21,235 bases of DNA, taken from CAYPNP01 sp964412195 (GTDB lineage Bacteria > Acidobacteriota > JAAYUB01). The translations under genes were made by a program, and so were the position numbers. Each line of letters opens with the position of its first letter. Position 1 is the stretch's first letter. The notes below the pieces were generated by a model. It searched no databases and was not told the origin of the DNA. It was given only the letters and a program-made list of their open reading frames with translations. The stretch lies in the NCBI GenBank assembly GCA_964412195.1, contig CAYPNP010000044.1, forward strand, positions 1-21,235, written 5' to 3'. Of this stretch, positions 16,204 through 21,235 are shown one piece after another.

Positions 16204-18633
16204 ATGTGTCAGTTATTCCGGAGGATCCTTTGCCAGGAGGCTTGGACGGCCGTCGGATTGCTGGTGCTCGGGTGCGGTCTGCTGGGCGGCGCCGCACCCG
16301 CCCAGGAGGTCCTCCCCGCCCCGCCGGCGCCGTTCCGGGGCCAGGCCGGTCTGAGCGTGAAAGACTCCCGCGCCGACTTCCCCCAGCCGGTCCAGGCCCC
16401 CCAGGGGGCGCCCAAAGTCCTGGTGATCCTGGACGACGTCGGCTTCGGCGCCACGAGCACCTTCGGCGGGCCCTGCCAGACGCCCACCCTGGACCGGCTG
16501 GCGAAGCGCGGCCTTCGCTACACCCAGTTCCACACCACGGCGCTCTGCTCGCCCACCCGCGCGGCGCTGCTCACCGGCCGCAACCACCACTCGGTGCACA
16601 CCGGGGTGATCATGGAGCAGGCCACGGGCTTCCCCGGCTACGACAGCCAGATGGGGAAGGACACCGCGACCGTCGCCGAGGTCCTCCGGCAGAAAGGCTG
16701 GAACACCGCGTGGTTCGGCAAGAACCACAACGTGCCGGACTGGCAGAACAGCCAGGCGGGGCCCTTCGACCTGTGGCCCACGGGGCTGGGCTTCGAGCAC
16801 TTCTACGGCTTCGTCGGCGCCGAGTCCAACCAGTGGCGCCCCGCGGCCTACGAGGGGACGAACCCGCTCGAGCCCTACCTCGGCCGGCCCGACTACCACT
16901 TCGACGACGACATCGCCGACCGGGCGATCCGGAGGGTCCGCAACCAGAAGGCCGTAGCGCCGGACAAGCCGTTCTTCCTCTACTACGCGCCCGGCGCCAC
17001 CCACTCCCCCCACCAGCCCCGCCCCGAGTGGGCCGGCCGCTACAAGGGCCTGTTCGACCGCGGGTACGACCGGATGCGGGAGGAGACCTTCGCCCGCCAG
17101 AAGGCGCTGGGCCTGGTCCCCCCCGGCACCCGGCTGACGGCGCCGCACCCGGACGTCCCGAAGTGGGACGCCCTCGGCGACGGGCAGAAGCAACTCTATG
17201 CGTACATGATGGAGCTCTACGCGGGGTACCTCTCCCAGACCGACCACAATGTCGGCCGGGTCCTGGAGGCCGTCGACCAGCTCGGCCAGCTCGACAACAC
17301 GCTGGTCATATACATCGCCGGGGACAACGGCGCCAGCGACGAGGGGCTGTTCCAGGGATGCCTCAACGAACTCGCCACCCTCAACGGCATCGAGGAGGAC
17401 CTCCAGGATGTGCTCCGGCGCCAGGGCGATCTGGGCACGTGGAAGAGCCACAACCACTACCCCGTCGGCTGGGCCCACGCCATGAACACCCCCTTCCAGT
17501 GGGCGAAGCAGATCGCTTCGCACTACGGCGGCACCCGCAACGGGATGGTGGTGTCCTGGCCCGCCCGGATCCAGGACCGGGGCGGCATCCGGACCCAGTG
17601 GCACCACGTGATCGACGTCGTGCCGACCATCCTGGAGGCGTGCGCCCAGGAAATGCCCGCCGTCGTCAACGGCGTGGCCCAGAAGCCCGTGGAAGGCGTG
17701 AGCATGGCCTACTCCTTCGACGACCCGAAGGCGCCGTCGACGCGCCGGACGCAGTATTTCGAGATGTTCGGCAACCGGGCCGTCTACCACGACGGGTGGG
17801 TCGCCTGCACCACCCCGCACCTGGCGCCCTGGGAGGATTCGATGATCACCGCCGAGGTGGACGTGATCAGCGGCTACCGGTGGGAACTCTACCACACCGC
17901 CGAGGACTTCAGCGAGGCGGTCGACCTGGCCGACCGGGAGCCGGCCCGGCTCGAGGAGCTCAAGCTCCTCTTCTACGCCGAGGCCGCCCGGCACAACGTG
18001 CTGCCGCTGGACGACAGCAAGATCATCCGGCTCAACCCCTCCATCCGGCCCAGCCTCCGGCGGGGCCGCAACGAGTTCGTCTACGGCGGCCCCGTGACGC
18101 GTATCCCGGAGGGGAGCGCGCCCAGTCTGAAGAACCGGTCCTTCCGCATCCGCGCCGAGGTGGAGCTGGCCACGGGGAAGGAACAGGGGGTCCTGGTGAC
18201 CCAGGGCGGCCTCAGCGGCGGTTACGCCCTGCTGATGACGGACGGCCGGCCCTCGTTCCACTACAACAAGCTCGACATCGCCCATTACGACATCGCCGCG
18301 CCCGCCGCCGTCACCCCGGGCCGGCACACCATCGAGTTCGAATTCACATACGACGGCGGAGGTTTCGGCAAGGGCGGAGACGGCATGCTCCGGGTGGACG
18401 GGCAGCCGGTGGCGCAGGGCCGCATCGGGTCCACCATCCCCATCCGGGTCTCGCTGGACGAGACCTTCGACATCGGCGAGGACACCGGCACGCCCATCAA
18501 CCTGACCTACGACGTGCCCCACCGGTTCACCGGGCGGCTCGGGAAGGTGGTGTTCCAACTGGACGAGGCAGCGGTGAGCTTCGAGGACCTGCTGAACACC
18601 CTCCGGGAACACAAGGGGAAGCTCGACGACTGA
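16204..18633 (+). CDS. Secreted arylsulfatase (type I, formylglycine-dependent)
   Basis: 809 residues from the ATG at 16204, preceded by GGAG seven bases upstream; an in-frame ATG at 16186 (GAGGGG upstream) would add six residues. Residues ~10-35 form an export signal (TAVGLLVLGCGLLGGAAPAQ), either Sec type I or a lipoprotein at VLGC. The sulfatase core begins with VLVILDDVGFGATSTFGG, which supplies the metal-binding Asp77-Asp78. The signature CSPTRAALLTGRN places the formylglycine precursor at Cys115 (CxPxR form). Asp374-Asn375 in GDNGASDEG supplies further metal ligands. The last ~200 residues (from about VTRIPEGSAPSLKNRSFRIR) look like a jelly-roll sandwich. It hydrolyses sulfate esters in the periplasm or outside; the substrate is unknown. 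No formylglycine-generating enzyme or sulfate transporter is present in this window. Confidence 0.93.
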   Translation: MCQLFRRILCQEAWTAVGLLVLGCGLLGGAAPAQEVLPAPPAPFRGQAGLSVKDSRADFPQPVQAPQGAPKVLVILDDVGFGATSTFGGPCQTPTLDRLAKRGLRYTQFHTTALCSPTRAALLTGRNHHSVHTGVIMEQATGFPGYDSQMGKDTATVAEVLRQKGWNTAWFGKNHNVPDWQNSQAGPFDLWPTGLGFEHFYGFVGAESNQWRPAAYEGTNPLEPYLGRPDYHFDDDIADRAIRRVRNQKAVAPDKPFFLYYAPGATHSPHQPRPEWAGRYKGLFDRGYDRMREETFARQKALGLVPPGTRLTAPHPDVPKWDALGDGQKQLYAYMMELYAGYLSQTDHNVGRVLEAVDQLGQLDNTLVIYIAGDNGASDEGLFQGCLNELATLNGIEEDLQDVLRRQGDLGTWKSHNHYPVGWAHAMNTPFQWAKQIASHYGGTRNGMVVSWPARIQDRGGIRTQWHHVIDVVPTILEACAQEMPAVVNGVAQKPVEGVSMAYSFDDPKAPSTRRTQYFEMFGNRAVYHDGWVACTTPHLAPWEDSMITAEVDVISGYRWELYHTAEDFSEAVDLADREPARLEELKLLFYAEAARHNVLPLDDSKIIRLNPSIRPSLRRGRNEFVYGGPVTRIPEGSAPSLKNRSFRIRAEVELATGKEQGVLVTQGGLSGGYALLMTDGRPSFHYNKLDIAHYDIAAPAAVTPGRHTIEFEFTYDGGGFGKGGDGMLRVDGQPVAQGRIGSTIPIRVSLDETFDIGEDTGTPINLTYDVPHRFTGRLGKVVFQLDEAAVSFEDLLNTLREHKGKLDD

Positions 18634-18657
18634 TCCGGGAACCGGCGGTCGTCCGGA

Positions 18658-18671
18658 CCGGCTGCAGCCGG
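18658..18671. repeat. Perfect 14-base palindrome after the sulfatase gene
   Basis: CCGGCTGCAGCCGG lies 25 bases after the sulfatase stop. It could be the stem of a terminator or a protein-binding site; no loop and no U-tract are present. Confidence 0.3.
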
Positions 18672-18739
18672 CTCCCCCGCCCGTCATCGTGATGGAGCCG
18701 GGCATTCCCGCGACACTTGGAATGCCTGCGCTCATGGAA

Positions 18740-18754
18740 GGCCGGATCCCGGCC
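18740..18754. repeat. GGCCGG-ATC-CCGGCC hairpin, shared with 11738-11749
   Basis: Six-base-pair stem with a three-base loop. The 12-mer GGCCGGATCCCG (18740-18751) is identical to 11738-11749, and a shorter CCGGATCCCG occurs at 11716-11725. All three are intergenic. Confidence 0.35.
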
Positions 18755-18994
18755 CTGAAAGGCCGGGCTGAAGGAGTCAGCTCCCTGAAGGAGGCTGGCA
18801 ATCCCTTGGAGTCGGGACGTGCTTCACTGGTTTGGATCTTCCGTCGGCTTCGGAAAATGCAGCTTCGGATTGGACTAATCTACCTGGAACAATCGTTCGA
18901 TGTCAGCTTGAGTCCTCTCGTCTTTTTTCAGATCGATTCGCTCGCTTGCCCGTTTCTTTGGCGTCGAGAAGAGCGTCACCGAGATGGATGTGCC

Positions 18995-19012
18995 AGCCCG
19001 CTTCAGCGGGCT
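18995..19012. repeat. REP-like hairpin AGCCCGC-TTCA-GCGGGCT
   Basis: Perfect seven-base-pair stem with a TTCA tetraloop, flanked by CC and TGG that nearly extend the stem. It is far from any stop codon (362 bases after the sulfatase gene), so a terminator role is unlikely. It resembles short extragenic palindromes dispersed in many genomes. Confidence 0.45.
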
Positions 19013-19308
19013 TGGCCCCATTACAGCACAACCATGATGTGTCACCGCTGGGTCGAAGGTCGCAAGCTTGCCCAAAACGTCGGGTCGGTGTAAAGTTTAA
19101 CAAATAATTTGGTCATGTCTCATTAACCTCTTTCGTGCTGGTTTGTCCTGTCTGGACGGTGTGGGAATTGCTCTGGCGCCAGGTTCCTCCGCCCCGATAG
19201 ATTCCGCCCCGGCGGCGAGGAGGTCTTTCCAGGGAACCAATCCGCCTCATCCAGAGGTGGGGCGCATGACTACGGTGACGCGCACAGGTGCCGCAAAGGA
19301 GGAAAGCC

Positions 19309-20607
19309 ATGAATAGAGGTTTTGGCACGCTCATCCAGATGGCGCAGGCAGTGCCATTCATGTTCTTCACGCTGATTGCCGGGCCGATATTGGCGCAAGC
19401 GCCGGCGGATCTGCCCGGCACCGTGGCCTATTTTCGCGTGGTCGGCGCCACGCAAGGCGAGCCCGGTACGGCGGAGTTGCATCTGGTCAATCCCGATGGC
19501 CGCAATGATCGTATTGTTTTCCGCACCCCACGCGGGCTTTCCACCATTAATCCCAGCCCGAATTGGCGTCCGGATGGCCGCGAGATTGCTTTTAGCAGCC
19601 CCCACGAATTTGCCTCCTCGCCTTTCAGCTCGGACATTTTTGCCATCCAGCCGGACGGCACTGGATTGCGACGCATTACCAATGCTCCCAAGCTGGAGGA
19701 GTTGGCCAAACTGCCCTACGGCTCGGTCACCGTTCGAGTAGAGAATCTGATCAGGAATGAAACCATCTTTTTTGTCTACGTCGAAGGGGCCACGAACATG
19801 AAGCAGGTCACGGTTGCCCCCGGCGCCAGCGCGACCGTCACCGTCGACCATGTCGCCGAACTGGGGCGGCTGCAATACGTTTACGTCAAGGGTGGTCCAG
19901 GCACCTGGCTCTCCCCGCAAGTCTACGCCGACGTTGTACCCGGAGAGACGGTGGCAGCGGCGAATGCGGTGCAGATCGGCACGGGGAATGGACCCTTCAA
20001 ATTGAAGATCAACACTTTCACTTGGAAACGCGATGGCACTGAAATCGCTTATCTGGTCGAGGCCGGACTCAAAGAGTATTTACCCGCCTTTCCCGCCCGT
20101 GGGCAGCGCGGACAAAACTTGTTTACAGGCAACATCACGTTGGTGAATGGCCAGCTCGCCTGGTCGCCGGTGCGGGATGAGTTTCTCTTCTACAGCACCC
20201 TGGCTGCTCCTCGCGGGATTTATCGCGGCGACAAAGGAAGTGACGTGAAGACCCATCCCTTGGTGCTGGCGACCGATTACGTCTCCGGTTTGTGTTGGCT
20301 GCCCGACGGCTCCGGCTTTCTCTATTCCACCCAGCGTTTTGGCTACTCCTCGAATCAGATCATCCGCTTTGATTTTGACAGCCAAAAAGCCACCGTCCTG
20401 GTCGAGGGCGGCACCCATTTGGGCGGGGTGGTCGTTTCACCGGATGGCCGCTATTTTTCCTTTGCCGATCGCGCGAATGAGCATGCCCCGTTTGATTTGT
20501 TCGGCCAGGCCCTCCACGGCGGGCGACGCTGGAAGATTGCCAGCGATATTGTTTCATGGGATTGGGGACCCGTGCCAGCGGCCGGCGGTCAGGAGAAAAA
20601 CCCGTAA
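19309..20607 (+). CDS. Secreted PD40/TolB-like beta-propeller protein with inserted domain
   Basis: 432 residues. The ATG at 19309 has AAAGGAGG upstream; an in-frame ATG at 19288 would place that ribosome site inside the gene. Residues ~5-30 are a signal peptide (FMFFTLIAGPILAQA). Propeller blades are seen at ~37-135 (LVNPDGRNDRIVF; NWRPDGREIAFSSPHE; IFAIQPDGTGLRRIT) and ~225-420 (FTWKRDGTEIAYLV; CWLPDGSGFLYSTQRFGYSS; VVSPDGRYFSFADR). Between them, residues ~138-222 look like a separate beta-rich domain (VTVRVENLIRNETIFFVYV). The function is unknown; it is probably periplasmic or surface binding. Codon third positions carry many A and T (ATT, TTT, GAT), unlike the rest of the window, suggesting acquisition. 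Hairpins and repeats flank it. Confidence 0.85.
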   Translation: MNRGFGTLIQMAQAVPFMFFTLIAGPILAQAPADLPGTVAYFRVVGATQGEPGTAELHLVNPDGRNDRIVFRTPRGLSTINPSPNWRPDGREIAFSSPHEFASSPFSSDIFAIQPDGTGLRRITNAPKLEELAKLPYGSVTVRVENLIRNETIFFVYVEGATNMKQVTVAPGASATVTVDHVAELGRLQYVYVKGGPGTWLSPQVYADVVPGETVAAANAVQIGTGNGPFKLKINTFTWKRDGTEIAYLVEAGLKEYLPAFPARGQRGQNLFTGNITLVNGQLAWSPVRDEFLFYSTLAAPRGIYRGDKGSDVKTHPLVLATDYVSGLCWLPDGSGFLYSTQRFGYSSNQIIRFDFDSQKATVLVEGGTHLGGVVVSPDGRYFSFADRANEHAPFDLFGQALHGGRRWKIASDIVSWDWGPVPAAGGQEKNP

Positions 20608-20707
20608 GGCTATCCCTTTCAGCTGGTCCACCGGTTCAGCTCGTCCGTCCGCCTCGACTCCTGCAGGCGGGGCGTGCGCCGGATGAGTTGGGCCGGCTCG
20701 TCACGCC

Positions 20708-20730
20708 GCGGGCTTCGACCGCAAGCCCGC
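20708..20730. terminator. Strong hairpin downstream of the PD40 gene
   Basis: GCGGGCTT (20708-20715) and AAGCCCGC (20723-20730) form a perfect eight-base-pair stem with a seven-base loop, ~100 bases after the PD40 stop. It could be a terminator, but its arms share the GCGGGCT/AGCCCGC core of the hairpin at 18995-19012, so a repeat element is equally possible. Confidence 0.4.
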
Positions 20731-20767
20731 AGTTGTCAGCGCTCAGCAGCTAGCCAAAGATTGGACT

Positions 20768-20831
20768 TGTGACAGAGCATGGCACTATCATCTTTCTAAT
20801 GGAGAATGCAATAGTGCCAGGCTCTGTCACA
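20768..20831. repeat. 21-base inverted repeat, 22-base loop
   Basis: The left arm 20768-20788 (starts TGTGACAGAGC, ends GGCACTAT) is the reverse complement of 20811-20831 (starts ATAGTGCC, ends CTGTCACA) at 20 of 21 positions. The loop is 20789-20810. A transcript or single strand could form a long stem. Confidence 0.85.
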
Positions 20832-20859
20832 GAATGCAATAGTGCCAGGCTCTGTCACA
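20804..20859 (+). repeat. Perfect 28-base tandem duplication
   Basis: Bases 20804-20831 and 20832-20859 are identical 28-mers, directly abutting. Each begins GAATGCAATAGTGCC and ends with CTCTGTCACA, so each carries the right arm of the inverted repeat described at 20768-20831. Confidence 0.9.
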
Positions 20860-20977
20860 AACGCCGAGATTCAGTCTTTGCCGCCGTGCCAGTATCAGCA
20901 GGAGCCAGCCGCCGGTGCGAAACTTGCCTGTTCTGCGATGGCACTAAGGGGGACGACGGTGACGGGCAAAGAAACCG

Positions 20978-20994
20978 GCGCCAGGCTTTGTCAC
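20978..20994 (+). repeat. Degenerate copy of the repeat core
   Basis: GCGCCAGGCTTTGTCAC matches the core of the 28-base unit with two substitutions over 16 bases. A partial opposite-strand copy, ATGGCACTA, lies at 20938-20946 and is identical to 20779-20787. Confidence 0.45.
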
Positions 20995-21122
20995 CGGCGT
21001 GAGCTACATCGCATTGGATAGGTCGTAGGGCCGGAGAGAATTGTATGGGACTCCGCCCAGCTTAGTGGAAAGTGGGAAGTGGTTGTGATCGCCTTCTATT
21101 TCTGTTTAGAAGATTGCCTGGA

Positions 21123-21235
21123 TTAGAATATCAACTGAATCATCGGCTGCAACAGCATGCTGTAGCGTTCGACCTCGAGTTTCCAGCTGCGGAGGTGGAG
21201 GGCGCGGATCTGCTCCTGCAGCCCCTTGAGGTCGT
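21123..21235 (-). CDS. C-terminus of an unrecognised protein, cut by the window end
   Basis: Read on the minus strand from the window edge, an open frame of 37 codons ends at a TAA stop (21123-21125). It gives DLKGLQEQIRALHLRSW followed by KLEVERYSMLLQPMIQLIF. Third positions are nearly all G or C until the last few codons, as in the other native genes here, and the composition is helix-forming and amphipathic, so it is probably real coding sequence. The start and most of the gene lie outside the window. I do not recognise the family. Confidence 0.6.
   Translation of the reverse strand, partial: DLKGLQEQIRALHLRSWKLEVERYSMLLQPMIQLIF

Larger units (their letters stand above)
18634..19308. other. 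Long intergenic region with hairpins and falling GC
   Basis: 675 bases with no gene I can support. It holds a 14-base palindrome at 18658-18671, a GGCCGG/CCGGCC hairpin at 18740-18754, a perfect AGCCCGC/GCGGGCT hairpin at 18995-19012, an AT-rich stretch at about 19090-19132 that could host the next gene's promoter (no clear -35/-10 pair), and a CTGGCGCCAG palindrome at 19173-19182. Composition turns visibly less GC-rich from about 18820 on. Confidence 0.5.
20608..21122. other. Intergenic region with repeat cluster
   Basis: 515 bases with no supported gene. It contains a six-base-pair CCGCCT/AGGCGG hairpin (20649-20670), a strong hairpin at 20708-20730, the inverted and tandem repeat cluster at 20768-20859, and weaker copies of the same core at 20938-20946 and 20978-20994. 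Bases 21003-21122 show nothing I can name. Confidence 0.5.

Noticed and set aside
16213..18801. 862-codon open frame antisense to the sulfatase gene
   Set aside because: High GC removes stop codons from the opposite strand. The product is rich in V, G, H, R and D with no domain or ribosome site, while the sense frame has a complete sulfatase signature.
18875..19075. 66-codon minus-strand frame in the intergenic region
   Set aside because: There is no ribosome site and no recognised family, it covers a hairpin repeat, and a second overlapping minus-strand frame (18903-19103) is equally good, so neither is convincing.
20804..20859. Possible CRISPR repeats
   Set aside because: The two 28-mers abut with no spacer, and no cas gene is present.

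Overview
The window is a chromosomal stretch of a high-GC Gram-negative bacterium, most consistent with Acidobacteriota. The reasons are an Oar/CarA-type TonB-dependent receptor ending in an aromatic residue, a secreted dockerin protein, a TMTC-like membrane protein with C-terminal TPRs, a type I sulfatase, and third codon positions that are almost all G or C. The phylum call is an inference, because there is no rRNA or other marker gene. I saw no rRNA or tRNA gene, CRISPR array, prophage, transposase gene or recognised defence system.

Layout. 1-2028 (+) is the C-terminal part of a TonB-dependent outer-membrane receptor, cut by the window edge. It converges on a secreted dockerin protein (2078-3430, -), with a shared hairpin between them. 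Upstream on the same strand is a secreted ankyrin plus WD40-like (PD40) fusion protein (3593-5155, -). Each minus-strand gene has its own perfect TATAAT element. Then comes a tight plus-strand operon, glgX - rhodanese - DUF2252 (5329-9505), whose three genes are joined by two ATGA stop/start overlaps and closed by a perfect hairpin.

9801-12906 (+) holds four separately spaced genes for envelope or stress-type families: an M48 metalloprotease, a YegP-like DUF1508 protein, a DUF937 (YidB-like) protein and a BON-LysM (YgaU/Kbp-like) protein. The first is preceded by an extended -10 promoter. A large hairpin ends the group against a convergent SAM-dependent methyltransferase (13011-14075, -). Divergent from the methyltransferase is a TMTC-like membrane protein with TPRs (14288-15886, +), followed by a secreted arylsulfatase with a C-terminal beta-sandwich (16204-18633, +).

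From about 18.8 kb the base composition drops. This part holds intergenic hairpins, a secreted PD40 propeller gene with a foreign-looking codon pattern and an inserted domain (19309-20607, +), and a cluster of palindromic repeats that includes a perfect 28-bp tandem duplication with a 21-bp inverted partner (20768-20859). The last 113 bases encode the C-terminus of an unrecognised minus-strand protein.

No single new multi-gene system can be claimed. The most promising leads are the repeat cluster with its low-GC gene, the coupled glgX-rhodanese-DUF2252 operon, and the M48/DUF1508/DUF937/BON-LysM neighbourhood.
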